Notes under the pieces: model-generated
Database searches by the model: none
Seen by the model: the letters and a program-made list of their open reading frames with translations, nothing else
What the model was told of the DNA's origin: nothing
Made by a program: the position numbers and the translations under genes
Part shown: positions 7,765 through 17,312 of the stretch, piece after piece
Layout of the letters: each line of letters starts with the position of its first letter
How positions within the stretch are numbered: the stretch's first letter is position 1
DNA from: CAZTHL01 sp964613585
Lineage (GTDB): Bacteria; Pseudomonadota; Alphaproteobacteria; DSM-16000; Inquilinaceae
Assembly: GCA_964613585.1 (NCBI GenBank)
Contig: CAZTHL010000016.1
Location: forward strand, 1 to 55,086
Direction: 5' to 3'
DNA length: 55,086 nt

Positions 7765-7822
7765 TGGAGGCCGCCCTCCCGCCGCCGGCGTCGACGCGAC
7801 CGCGGGTGCGGCCGCGTGGGGC

Positions 7823-7847
7823 GGAACCGCGGCGCGGACGGCCGGTT
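7823..7847 (+). promoter_or_regulatory. Possible EcfG-type promoter of the UPF0182 gene
   Basis: GGAAC at 7823-7827, then 17 bases and GTT at 7845-7847 (GGTT rather than CGTT). It lies 38 bases before the ATG at 7886. Weaker than the two sites at 12695 and 15777. Confidence 0.3.
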
Positions 7848-7885
7848 CGCCGAGCAGTGTCCCGAGCCCAGCCCGACGAGGGTCC

Positions 7886-10651
7886 ATGAGCCGCCTCAAG
7901 ACCATCCCCTGGCGCGTCCTGATCCTGTGCCTGCTCGGCGTCCTGCTGCTCGCCGTCCTGGTGTCCGGCCGTGTCGTCGACTGGCTGTGGATGGACGCGC
8001 TCGGCTATGTCGAGGTGTTCTGGACGCTGCTCGCGACGCGGCTCGGCCTGTTCGCCACCGTCCTCGTGCTGGTCTTCCTCTACTTCTGGATCAATCTCCG
8101 CCTGCTGACCGCCGGCGCCGGCAGCGAGCGGCTGGTGGCGCGCAGCGTCGCCCGCCTGGAGGACATCGGCGCCGGGAGCGTCGCCGCCGAGCTCGAGGAG
8201 CGGGTCCGCGACGTGCGCCGGGTGGCGCCATGGCTGGCCCTGGTGCCGGCGCTGCTGGCCGGCCTGATCTTCGCCGGCGCCTGGGAGAGCTACGCCCTGT
8301 TCGCCGCCGGCGCCGGCTTCGGCGAGACGGACCCCATCCACGGCCGCGACCTCGGCTTCTACCTGTTCCGCCTGCCGTTCCTCCATCAGATCGAGAACGG
8401 GCTGGTGGTGGTCTTCCTGATCGGCACGATCGTCGTCGTCATCGGTCATCTCTATGCCGGGTCGCTCGGCCGCGACGAGCGGGGCCGCATCCAGGGCAGC
8501 CGGCGCGCGCTCCTGCATGTCGCGGCCAACCTGGGACTGCTCGTCCTGGCCCTCATGCTGGGTCAGTATCTGAGCCGCTACGACCTGCTGATCGAGCCGT
8601 CGGGGACGGTCTACGGCGCCGGCTACACCGACGTCCATGTGGTGCGCTGGGCGCTGTGGGCGGCCATCGGCGCCGGCGCCGCGCTGATCATCGTGCTCCT
8701 CTGGACGGCGCTGCGCCGCCGCCCCGTGCTCGGCCTGGCGGCAGCCGGCGGCTATGTGCTGATCCTCGGCATCGGCCTCGTCCTGGTGCCGGGCATGGTC
8801 CAGCGCTTCGTCGTCGAGCCGAACGAGCTCGAGCTGGAGATGCCGTATCTGCGGCACAACATCGAGCTGACCCGCCGGGCCTACGGGATCGACGCCATTC
8901 GCGAGCGCAGCTACGATCCCGGCAAGCGGCTGACCCGGGCCGAACTCGTCGAGGCCGGGCCGACCGTGGAGAACATCCGCCTGTGGGACTGGCGGCCGAT
9001 CAGCCAGACCTTCCGCCAGCTGCAGCAGATCCGCGCCTATTACGAGTTCCACGACGTCGACATCGACCGCTACCGGGTCGACGGCGCGATCCGGCAGATG
9101 CTGCTGTCGGCCCGCGAGATGGCCGAGCAGGTGCCGGCGCAGGCGGCCGACACCTGGGTCAACCGTCGGCTTCAGTACACCCACGGATTCGGCCTGGTCA
9201 TGGCGCCGGCCGCCGACATCGCGCTCAACGGACAACCCGACCTCGTGGTGCGCGATCTGCCGCCGGTCAGCCCCGAGGTCCTGTCGATCGAGCGGCCGGA
9301 GATCTACTATGGCGAGCGGCAGAGAGGCTACCGCATCGTCGACACCGGCCTGCGCGAGTTCGACTACCCGAGCGGCGAGCAGAACGTCTACACCTCCTAC
9401 GACGGCCATGGCGGGGTACAGCTGGACAGCGCCTGGAAGCGCCTGCTGTTCGCCTGGACCCGAGGCGATATCAGCATCCTCCTGTCCGACTACATCGACG
9501 AGGGCAGCCGGATCCAGCTGAAGCGGCCGCTGCAGGAGCGCATCCTCGCGGTGGCGCCGTTCCTTGCGCTCGACAACGACCCGTACCTGGTGGTGAGCGA
9601 CGGTCGGCTCTACTGGATCCAGGATGCCTACACCCTGGCCGACACGTTTCCCTACGCGGACAGCGGCGCCCAGGACTTCAACTACATCCGCAACTCGGTG
9701 AAGATCGTGGTCGACGCCTATCACGGCGATGTCGACTTCTACGTGGTCGATCCCGAGGATCCGATCATCAGCGCCTACGGCGACTATTTTCCGAGCCTGC
9801 TTCAGCCGCTCGCGGCCATGCCGCAGGGGCTGCGGCAGCATCTGCGCTACCCGGTCGACCTGTTCGATGTGCAGATCCGCATGTACAGCACCTACCACAT
9901 GACGGTTCCGCAAGTGTTCTACAACCGTGAGGACGTTTGGACCGTGCCGAGCGAGAAATACGCCGGCGAGCCGATCGAGATGGAGCCGTACTATGTGCTG
10001 ATCCGCCTGCCGGGCGAGGAGCGGGTGGAGTTCCTGCTGATGCAGCCCATGACGCCGGTCAACCGCGACAACATGATCGCCTGGATCGCCGCCCGCGCCG
10101 ACCCGCCGCACTACGGCGAGCTGGTTGCCTACCAGCTGCCCAAGGAACGGCTGTTCCTCGGGCCGATCCAGATCGAGGCGATGATCGACCAGGACACCCT
10201 GATCTCTCGCCAGCTTTCGCTCTGGGACCAGCGCGGCTCCCGGGTCACCCGCGGCAACCTGCTGGTGATCCCGATCGCCGACTCGTTTCTGTACGTCGAG
10301 CCGGTCTATCTGCGGGCCGAGGACACCGACATTCCGCAGCTGCAGCGGGTGATCGTCAGCACCGGTGAGCGGCTGGCCATGCAGCCGACCCTCGACGAGG
10401 CGCTGACGGCCGTGTTCGGCGAGGCGCCCCGGGTCGCCCCGGCGATGGCGCAGGCGGCTGAAGAGGAGGCCGCACCGGCGCCGGCGGCGACCGCCGCCGA
10501 GCGCGGCGCGATCGCCGAGGCGCGGCAGGCGCTGGGTGAGGCGCAGGCGGCGCTGCGCGACGGTGACTGGACCGCGTTTGGCGAGCGCATGGACCGGCTA
10601 AGCGAGCTGCTCGCCGCCGAGCCCGAGGCCTTGTCCCCGGAGATCAACTGA
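7886..10651 (+). CDS. UPF0182 family membrane protein (COG1615)
   Basis: 921 aa. Seven hydrophobic segments fill the first third (about residues 8-28, 40-70, 115-135, 170-190, 210-230, 255-278 and 283-310), followed by a large soluble, probably extracytoplasmic domain with the family blocks 'WDWRPISQTFRQLQQIRAYY', 'QYTHGFGLVMAPA', 'IYYGERQRGYRIVDTGLREF' and 'FNYIRNSVKIVVDAYHGDVD'. The last 80 residues are Ala/Glu-rich. The function of UPF0182 is unknown. The start at 7886 gives a full-length family member; the frame is open upstream to 7613. It is monocistronic, with a 279-bp downstream gap in which I see no gene. Confidence 0.92.
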   Translation: MSRLKTIPWRVLILCLLGVLLLAVLVSGRVVDWLWMDALGYVEVFWTLLATRLGLFATVLVLVFLYFWINLRLLTAGAGSERLVARSVARLEDIGAGSVAAELEERVRDVRRVAPWLALVPALLAGLIFAGAWESYALFAAGAGFGETDPIHGRDLGFYLFRLPFLHQIENGLVVVFLIGTIVVVIGHLYAGSLGRDERGRIQGSRRALLHVAANLGLLVLALMLGQYLSRYDLLIEPSGTVYGAGYTDVHVVRWALWAAIGAGAALIIVLLWTALRRRPVLGLAAAGGYVLILGIGLVLVPGMVQRFVVEPNELELEMPYLRHNIELTRRAYGIDAIRERSYDPGKRLTRAELVEAGPTVENIRLWDWRPISQTFRQLQQIRAYYEFHDVDIDRYRVDGAIRQMLLSAREMAEQVPAQAADTWVNRRLQYTHGFGLVMAPAADIALNGQPDLVVRDLPPVSPEVLSIERPEIYYGERQRGYRIVDTGLREFDYPSGEQNVYTSYDGHGGVQLDSAWKRLLFAWTRGDISILLSDYIDEGSRIQLKRPLQERILAVAPFLALDNDPYLVVSDGRLYWIQDAYTLADTFPYADSGAQDFNYIRNSVKIVVDAYHGDVDFYVVDPEDPIISAYGDYFPSLLQPLAAMPQGLRQHLRYPVDLFDVQIRMYSTYHMTVPQVFYNREDVWTVPSEKYAGEPIEMEPYYVLIRLPGEERVEFLLMQPMTPVNRDNMIAWIAARADPPHYGELVAYQLPKERLFLGPIQIEAMIDQDTLISRQLSLWDQRGSRVTRGNLLVIPIADSFLYVEPVYLRAEDTDIPQLQRVIVSTGERLAMQPTLDEALTAVFGEAPRVAPAMAQAAEEEAAPAPAATAAERGAIAEARQALGEAQAALRDGDWTAFGERMDRLSELLAAEPEALSPEIN

Positions 10652-10930
10652 CGCGCCCCGTGCTGTCGAGGGGACACTTCCCGCCGCCCCGGTAAGGTCC
10701 TCCGGCCGGGTCGAGCGAGGCGAAGCCCAGCCAGCCATAGGTCTTCCATCGGGTTGAGAAGGCATCGGCCGGCCCGGAGTCCGGCAGCCGGTTGGACGGG
10801 TGGAGAGGACCGAAACCGGTCCACCCGCGATCAGGGCCGCCGGTTCGTGCTGATGTCGCTGGCGCTCTGCCCATCCTAGGGTACCCAGCCTGCCGTCACG
10901 ATGGGGTCCTGTGCGCCGAGGCCTGCCGTC

Positions 10931-12295
<1,365 letters not shown>

Positions 12296-12344
12296 GAGCT
12301 GTCCTCTTGTTTCGTCCGCGAACGGTGGGGGCGCGCCGTCGGCC

Positions 12345-12659
12345 TTACCGGTCCGCCCGGCGCGGCAGCTCGCCCATCAGACCCTTGAAGCGGTGCCACT
12401 CCTCGGCGGCCCAGACCTCGACATGGGCATGACCGCGGCTGCGCACGATCACGGACACCTTCATCGCCGTCTCGTTGTCGGGCGCGCGGAACACATCGAG
12501 GTAGTCATAGGGCCCGAGCACGGCGAGATTGAGGATCCAGTCCACCTCCGGGCAGTCCGTGCGAATGCGCTCCACCACGCCCCTTTCCAGTCGCTCGTAG
12601 GCCGCAGGGTCGCCGAGCGCGTCGGGCGAGACCCGTGTCAGCATGGCGTAGATCGGCAT
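12345..12659 (-). CDS. GYD-domain protein
   Basis: 104 aa. 'MPIYAMLTRVSPDAL' and 'LNLAVLGPYDYLDVFRAPDN' (the GPYD version of the GYD motif) followed by 'AMKVSVIVRSRGHAHVEVW' identify the GYD/ferredoxin-like fold family. Its biochemical role is unknown. The ribosome site GGAGATC lies before ATG 12659. It is the first gene behind a consensus EcfG promoter and is followed by otsA on the same strand, so it is probably a general-stress gene. Confidence 0.85.
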   Translation of the reverse strand: MPIYAMLTRVSPDALGDPAAYERLERGVVERIRTDCPEVDWILNLAVLGPYDYLDVFRAPDNETAMKVSVIVRSRGHAHVEVWAAEEWHRFKGLMGELPRRADR

Positions 12660-12694
12660 GGGTGATCTCCAGGGCTGGATGTCTCAGGCGGGCA

Positions 12695-12720
12695 AACGCG
12701 GCAGCCAGGAGCGACGTTCC
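12695..12720 (-). promoter_or_regulatory. EcfG (general stress sigma) promoter of the GYD-otsA operon
   Basis: On the minus strand, GGAAC (12716-12720), 17 bases, then CGTT (12695-12698). This matches the alphaproteobacterial EcfG consensus GGAAC-N16/17-CGTT. The predicted transcript start is about 30 bases before ATG 12659. Confidence 0.7.
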
Positions 12721-12762
12721 GGCCCGCCTCGGATGGCTGCGACCGGCCGGCCCAAGGGCGAT

Positions 12763-12845
12763 AGCGTTTCCGCCCGACGCGGAACCGGCACCGGCCCGCG
12801 TCCCTGCCCGGCCACCCCAGGCATGGTGTCGTCGGCCGGCGACGC
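12763..12845 (+). repeat. Dispersed intergenic repeat, copy B
   Basis: Core AGCGTTTCCGC at 12763-12773. It aligns without gaps to copy C at 43158: CACCGGCCCGCG lies 26 bases from the core start and GCATG about 58 bases from it in both. It fills the gap between the GYD promoter and the 12865 gene. Confidence 0.65.
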
Positions 12846-12864
12846 CACCCAAACCGGAAACGCC

Positions 12865-13053
12865 CTAGGTGACCTCGTCGGGCGGGTAGGCCTTCTCCAG
12901 GTCCTGGCGGTTGCGCGTCCGGTAGGCCAGAACCGCGGCCTTCAGATCGAGGATCCGCTGTCGCGCCGCCTCATCCTCCTGGTGGCCGAGCGCGGCAATC
13001 TCCTGCTCGGCGGCCTCCAGGCCCTGCTCGTCGTGGATCTCGATGTCGGACAT
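12865..13053 (-). CDS. Small hydrophilic helical protein, unknown
   Basis: 62 aa, 'MSDIEIHDEQGLEAAEQEIA' onward, with many Glu, Ala, Arg and Gln and no hydrophobic segment; probably one helical hairpin. GGAAGGGA lies before ATG 13053. The repeated acidic and basic heptads suggest a short coiled coil. I do not recognise the family. It is divergent from the LigD phosphoesterase gene and downstream of nothing on its own strand, so it may be monocistronic. Confidence 0.6.
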   Translation of the reverse strand: MSDIEIHDEQGLEAAEQEIAALGHQEDEAARQRILDLKAAVLAYRTRNRQDLEKAYPPDEVT

Positions 13054-13250
13054 GGGCGCGTCCCTTCCTCTACGAACGGTCCCGGCGCTGGGGCGAGCGG
13101 GATGCCAATGCCCGCTACCGGCGATGGCCAACACGTCGATGGGGCCGGTCGTTCCGAGCCTCTGCCACCGGGCGGGACGGTCTCCGGCGAAACCCAAGAC
13201 GCCTGAGTCACGTTCGTTCGGGATCGAGCCACGTCAAGCGGCCTGCCGCC

Positions 13251-13838
13251 ATGCCCGACCCGGATTACCACACCAAGCGCACCCTCGACCGAACGCCGGA
13301 GCCGGCCGACGGAGACCCGGGCACCGACGAGCGTCCGGTGTTCGTCGTGCAGAAGCACGGGGCCTCGACCCTGCATTACGACCTCCGGCTGGAGGTGGAC
13401 GGTGCGCTCAAGTCCTGGGCCGTGACCAAGGGGCCGTCGCTCGACCCCGGCGACAAGCGCCTGGCCATGGCCACGGAAGAGCATCCTCTCGGCTACGCGT
13501 CCTTCGAGGGGGTGATACCGGAAGGCGAATACGGCGGCGGCCCGGTGCTGATCTGGGACCGCGGCCGCTTTGAGAACACCACCGAGGATCGGGGGGAGCC
13601 GGTGCCGGCCGCGGCGGCGCTCGAACGGGGGCATCTCCGATTCCGGCTGCACGGCCGCAAACTGCGCGGCGGCTTCGCCCTCCAGCGCATGGGCGGCGGC
13701 ACCACACGGTGGCTGCTGGTCAAGACCGGCGACACGGCGGCGGATCGGGAGCGCGATGTGCTGGCCGAGGCGCCGCGCTCCGTGGTGAGTGGCAGGACCC
13801 TCGAGCAGATCGCCGGGGCGGCGGCGGAGGACGGCTGA
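13251..13838 (+). CDS. Stand-alone LigD 3'-phosphoesterase (PE) domain protein
   Basis: 195 aa. The PE motifs are 'FVVQKHGASTLHYDLRLEVD' (catalytic His and neighbours), 'LKSWAVTKGPSLDPGDKRLA' and 'GVIPEGEYGGGPVLIWDRG'. In LigD this domain trims 3'-phosphate and ribonucleotide ends during non-homologous end joining. Here it is a separate protein, followed after 3 bases by the polymerase domain gene, so the LigD modules are split into an operon. No ATP-dependent ligase domain or Ku is in the window. Family members of this length act without a ligase fusion. Confidence 0.92.
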   Translation: MPDPDYHTKRTLDRTPEPADGDPGTDERPVFVVQKHGASTLHYDLRLEVDGALKSWAVTKGPSLDPGDKRLAMATEEHPLGYASFEGVIPEGEYGGGPVLIWDRGRFENTTEDRGEPVPAAAALERGHLRFRLHGRKLRGGFALQRMGGGTTRWLLVKTGDTAADRERDVLAEAPRSVVSGRTLEQIAGAAAEDG

Positions 13839-13841
13839 TCC

Positions 13842-14756
13842 ATGGCGCGCAAGACCTCCTTCGAGATCGCCGGACGGCAGGTCCGCCTGTCCAACCTGGA
13901 CAAGGTGCTGTTTCCGAATGCCGGCCTGACCAAGGGCGACCTGATCGGCTATTACGAGCGCGTCGCCGCGGTGGCGCTGCCCCATTTCCGCGACCGGCCG
14001 CTGTCCATGGAGCGCTTCCCGGACGGCCTCGACGGCGAGGGCTTCATGCAGAAGCGCATGCCACCGTATTTCCCCGACTGGATCGACCGGGCCGAGCTGC
14101 CGAAGCAAGACGGATCGCTCGATCACGTCGTGGCCAATGAGCCGGCGACGCTGGTCTATCTGGCCAACCAGGGCGTCATCACCCCCCATCTCGGCCTGTC
14201 GCGCGTCGATCGCATTGACCGTCCGGACCGGATGGTGTTCGACCTGGACCCGCCGGGGGACGGCTTTGCCGAGGTCCAGCTCGCCGCGCGGGCGATCCGC
14301 GACCTGCTCGCCGAGTTCGGGGCCGACAGCTTCGTGCAGATCACGGGCTCGACCGGCATGCACGTCGTGGCTGCGCTCGACCGTTCGACCGGCTTCGATC
14401 GGGCGCGGGAGGCCGCCCGGGCGCTGGCGGAGCGGCTGGCGGCACGGCACCCGGACCGGCTGACCGTGGAGATGGCGACCGAGAGGCGGGCCGGGCGGGT
14501 GTTCCTCGACTATGTGCGCAACGCCTACGGTCAGACGGCGGTGGCGCCGTATGCGGTGCGGGCGCGCCCGGGCGGGCCGATCGCCACGCCGCCGCCCTGG
14601 GACGAGGCGCTCGACCCGGCCACCCGTCCGGACCAGGTCACGATCGGCACGATCTTCGACCGCCTGGAGCGCGCCGGCGATCCCTGGACCGGGATCGATC
14701 GGGCCGCGGTCTCGGCGGAGGCTCTGGCCAGGCGGCTTGAGGATCGTGGCGATTAG
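13842..14756 (+). CDS. LigD-type polymerase (PolDom, archaeo-eukaryotic primase fold)
   Basis: 304 aa. The domain begins 'RLSNLDKVLFPNAGLTKGDL' and carries 'PDRMVFDLDPPGDGFAEV' (the DxD metal site), 'FVQITGSTGMHVVAAL' and 'VFLDYVRNAYGQTAVAPYAV'. NHEJ PolDom enzymes add ribonucleotides or deoxynucleotides at break ends in the cytoplasm. ATG 13842 lies 3 bases beyond the PE stop, so the two are co-transcribed. A ligase module is missing, so end sealing would rely on another gene outside this window. Fpg (14898) is convergent. Confidence 0.93.
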   Translation: MARKTSFEIAGRQVRLSNLDKVLFPNAGLTKGDLIGYYERVAAVALPHFRDRPLSMERFPDGLDGEGFMQKRMPPYFPDWIDRAELPKQDGSLDHVVANEPATLVYLANQGVITPHLGLSRVDRIDRPDRMVFDLDPPGDGFAEVQLAARAIRDLLAEFGADSFVQITGSTGMHVVAALDRSTGFDRAREAARALAERLAARHPDRLTVEMATERRAGRVFLDYVRNAYGQTAVAPYAVRARPGGPIATPPPWDEALDPATRPDQVTIGTIFDRLERAGDPWTGIDRAAVSAEALARRLEDRGD

Positions 14757-14897
14757 AGCGTTTCCGGGTAGGGTGTCATCGCCGGGCCGGTGCCGATCGC
14801 GCACCACGCGGAAGCGCTCGAGCCGGACGACGAAGCGCCTGATCCAGGCCCCTCCGGGCGGGGCCGCGAAGAGCCGGGTGTCCCTGCGCCACCGCGT

Positions 14898-15698
14898 CTA
14901 CGGCTCCGGCTGGCAGGCCGGGCAGAGATAGCCCTTGCGGCCGCCGACCTTGAGGCTGCGCACGCCGCCGCCGCAGCGCGGGCACGGGGCATCCTCGGCC
15001 CGGCGCGGCAGGAGAAAGCCGTCGGGCAGCCGCTCCTCGAAGCCGGGGCGGCTCGGATCGGCCTCGATGGCGCTCTCCAGCACCCTGCGCATGGCCCGGA
15101 ACAGCGTGCCCATGGTGTCCGGCGACAGCTCCTTGCACGACCGCTTCGGATGAATGCGCGCCTGGAACAGCATCTCGTCGGTGTACTCGTTGCCGAGGCC
15201 GGCGATCAGGCTCTGGTCCATGAGCGCCGGCTTGACCTGGCCGCGCCGCTCGCGCAGCCGGCTTGCGAAGCCGCGCTCGTCGAGGGCGAGCGCGTCGAGC
15301 CCGAGCCGCTCGGCGGCAACATAGGCCTCGGGCGAGTCGACGAGGCCGGCCTCGCCGAACAGCCGCTGATTGACGAAGGCGAAATGGTCGCCGTCCGCGA
15401 AGTCGAGGCGCAGCCGGTCGTGGCGCGGATTGTCGGCCGCGTCGGCGAATTCCGCCACGAAGCCGGTCATGCCGAAATGCAGGCGCAGCCAGCGGCCGCG
15501 ATCGAGCGCGAGGAACAGCTGCTTGCCGTGGCGCCGCGCCTCGGTCAGGGTCGCGCCCTCGAGCGCCGCCGTCAGGTCATCGGCGCTGATGCCCGTCAGC
15601 ACCCGCTCGTCGGTGACGCGCGCGGCGGCGATCCGGCGGCCGAGCGCGCCCTGCTCGGCCTGGCGGCGAAAGACCTCGACATCGGGCAGCTCGGGCAT
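14898..15698 (-). CDS. mutM: Formamidopyrimidine-DNA glycosylase family (Fpg/Nei)
   Basis: 266 aa. The N-terminus 'MPELPDVEVFRRQAEQGALG' has the catalytic Pro2-Glu3 (here PELPDVE). 'HGKQLFLALDRGRWLRLHFG' holds the conserved Lys region, 'DQSLIAGLGNEYTDEMLFQA' is the helix-two-turn-helix, and the C-terminal zinc finger has Cys pairs in 'CPRCGGG' and 'CPAC'. It excises oxidised bases and cuts the backbone. The upstream GGAGATC supports ATG 15698. The 'PDVEVFRRQ' variant and the LigD neighbour suggest a Fpg2/Nei-like paralog rather than the housekeeping MutM, so the gene symbol is provisional. Confidence 0.88.
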   Translation of the reverse strand: MPELPDVEVFRRQAEQGALGRRIAAARVTDERVLTGISADDLTAALEGATLTEARRHGKQLFLALDRGRWLRLHFGMTGFVAEFADAADNPRHDRLRLDFADGDHFAFVNQRLFGEAGLVDSPEAYVAAERLGLDALALDERGFASRLRERRGQVKPALMDQSLIAGLGNEYTDEMLFQARIHPKRSCKELSPDTMGTLFRAMRRVLESAIEADPSRPGFEERLPDGFLLPRRAEDAPCPRCGGGVRSLKVGGRKGYLCPACQPEP

Positions 15699-15776
15699 GG
15701 CCGGATCTCCGGGGCCGCGGGGCGGGGAGCGGTCCCGGCAGGCTCGAGCCTTGTCGGCGCCGGGCCGTCGGTTGCG

Positions 15777-15801
15777 GGAACCGCACGCCTGCCGCTTCGT
15801 T
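15777..15801 (+). promoter_or_regulatory. EcfG (general stress sigma) promoter of the DUF72 gene
   Basis: GGAAC (15777-15781), exactly 16 bases, then CGTT (15798-15801). The -10 element ends 40 bases before ATG 15842. It is a full match to the EcfG consensus. Confidence 0.7.
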
Positions 15802-15841
15802 CCGCGAACAGGACAAGGAGCCACCAGGATGGGACGAGGCC

Positions 15842-16570
15842 ATGGCCGACATTCGCATCGGCACGTCGGGATGGCACTACGATGACTGGCAGGGTCCGTT
15901 CTACCCGCCCGGGCTGAGCGCGGACGAGCAGCTTCCCTACTACGCGCGGACGTTCCGCTCGGCGGAGATCAACAACACCTTCTACCAGCTGCCCTCGGTC
16001 GACACGGTGGAGGCCTGGCGCGCGGCGGTGCCGGAGGGCTTCCTGTTCGCGGTCAAGGCCAGCCGCTACACCACCCACCTGAAGAAGCTGAAGGACCCGG
16101 TGCCGAGCACCGAGCGCTTCCTCGAGGTGATCGTGCGCCTGCGCGACACCCTGGGCCCGATCCTGTTCCAGCTGCCGCCGTCATGGCGTGCCAACCCCGG
16201 CCGGCTGCGCGACTTTCTGCTCGCGATGCCGGCGCAGCACCGCTACGCCGTGGAGCTTCGCGACGAGAGCTGGTGGTCCGACGCCGTGCACGAGGTCCTG
16301 CGGGAGGCGAATGCCGCGTTGGTCGCCTTCGACCTCGCCGGCCGGCAGTCGCCGATCGAGCAGACGGCCGACTTCGCCTATGTGCGCCTGCACGGGCCCG
16401 GGGACGCCTACCAGGGCCGCTACGACGACGCCGCGCTCGAGGCCTGGGCCAAGCGGCTGACGGCCTGGCGCGCCGAGGGCATCGACGCCTTCTGCTACTT
16501 CGACAACGACCAGAAGGGCTACGCGGTGGAGAACGCCCGGCGGCTGCAGGAGCTGGTGGGTGACGGGTAG
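15842..16570 (+). CDS. DUF72 (YecE-like) protein
   Basis: 242 aa, a full-length member. It begins 'IRIGTSGWHYDDWQGPFYPP', then 'SAEINNTFYQLPSVDTVEAW', 'FLFAVKASRYTTHLKKLKDP', 'GPILFQLPPSW' and ends with 'GIDAFCYFDNDQKGYAVENA'. The fold is a TIM barrel; the biochemical role is unknown. It has its own EcfG promoter and lies divergent from Fpg, so it is probably part of the general stress response. Confidence 0.93.
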   Translation: MADIRIGTSGWHYDDWQGPFYPPGLSADEQLPYYARTFRSAEINNTFYQLPSVDTVEAWRAAVPEGFLFAVKASRYTTHLKKLKDPVPSTERFLEVIVRLRDTLGPILFQLPPSWRANPGRLRDFLLAMPAQHRYAVELRDESWWSDAVHEVLREANAALVAFDLAGRQSPIEQTADFAYVRLHGPGDAYQGRYDDAALEAWAKRLTAWRAEGIDAFCYFDNDQKGYAVENARRLQELVGDG

Positions 16571-16863
16571 GCCAGGCGCCATGGCGCGCCGAACGGCTTC
16601 GCGGCTCGTCCCCGAACCTCCGGCAGCCGCACACCATGGTCGAGCGCGGCATAGGAGGCGTCAAAGGCATGCCGGAACACCTCGCCGAGCCGCGGGCGCA
16701 TCGCCTCATGCCGCGGGCGCACCGCCAGTGTCGCAACGAGAAGGATCCGCCTGAAGGAGCCGCGGACCGGCTCGGACGCGCGGCGCCGTGAGCCGACAAG
16801 GCGGCCCCGGCTGCGGCCCCGGCCCCGGCCGGAACACGGTATTGACGCGGCGCCGGATAAGAT

Positions 16864-16940
16864 TGGTAGCGGAGGAGGGACTCGAACCCCCGACACGCGG
16901 ATTATGATTCCGCTGCTCTAACCGACTGAGCTACTCCGCC
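16864..16940 (-). tRNA. tRNA-Met (CAU), probably elongator
   Basis: A 77-base cloverleaf on the minus strand with encoded CCA (16864-16866). The acceptor is GGCGGAG/CTCCGCT, the anticodon stem GCGGA/TCCGC, the loop ATCATAA with anticodon CAT (16904-16906), and the T-loop TTCGAGT. The 5' G1-U pair and body look like alphaproteobacterial elongator tRNA-Met; tRNA-Ile2 with a modified CAU cannot be fully excluded. The neighbouring gaps, 16571-16863 and 16941-17312, show no gene. Confidence 0.95.
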
Positions 16941-17312
16941 GCCTAAAGCCGGCCGAGGATCGGTCGGCGCATGGCCGCGCAAGACCAATCCGGATGAAGG
17001 GGCATATAGGTCGAGGCGGCGTCCGGCGTCAAGCCGGGCCGCGCGTGGGTCTGCCGAGCCCGCCGGCCCAGCCCGCCGGCGGGATCGCGCGACACGGGAT
17101 CCGGGGTCGATCGATCCGCGCGGCGCACGGGGGCCAGGCCGAGTGCCCGCCGCCCGCCTTGGTCGTTCGACGATGGTTCCCGCGGCGCCGCGGCGACCGG
17201 ACGGGGCCGGGCTTGTGCAACCCGGCGGCGGCGGCCCGCGTTAGGCCGGTCGTGCCCGCTGCCCGCGCCGGCCGCGCGCTCGGCCGCCCGTTCCCCCGCC
17301 CGCGAGACCGCA

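Noticed and set aside
7331..10111. 926-codon open frame on the minus strand opposite the UPF0182 gene
   Set aside because: Shadow frame in GC-rich DNA; the plus-strand protein has clear membrane segments and family motifs.
13130..13155. Possible EcfG promoter for the 62-aa gene (GGAAC-N17-TGTT on the minus strand)
   Set aside because: The -10 is off consensus and the site is over 75 bases from the start; too weak to list.
16519..16896. Open frame beginning 'MSGVRVPPPLP' on the minus strand
   Set aside because: It starts inside tRNA-Met; this N-terminus is a well-known artefact of reading through a tRNA T-arm.
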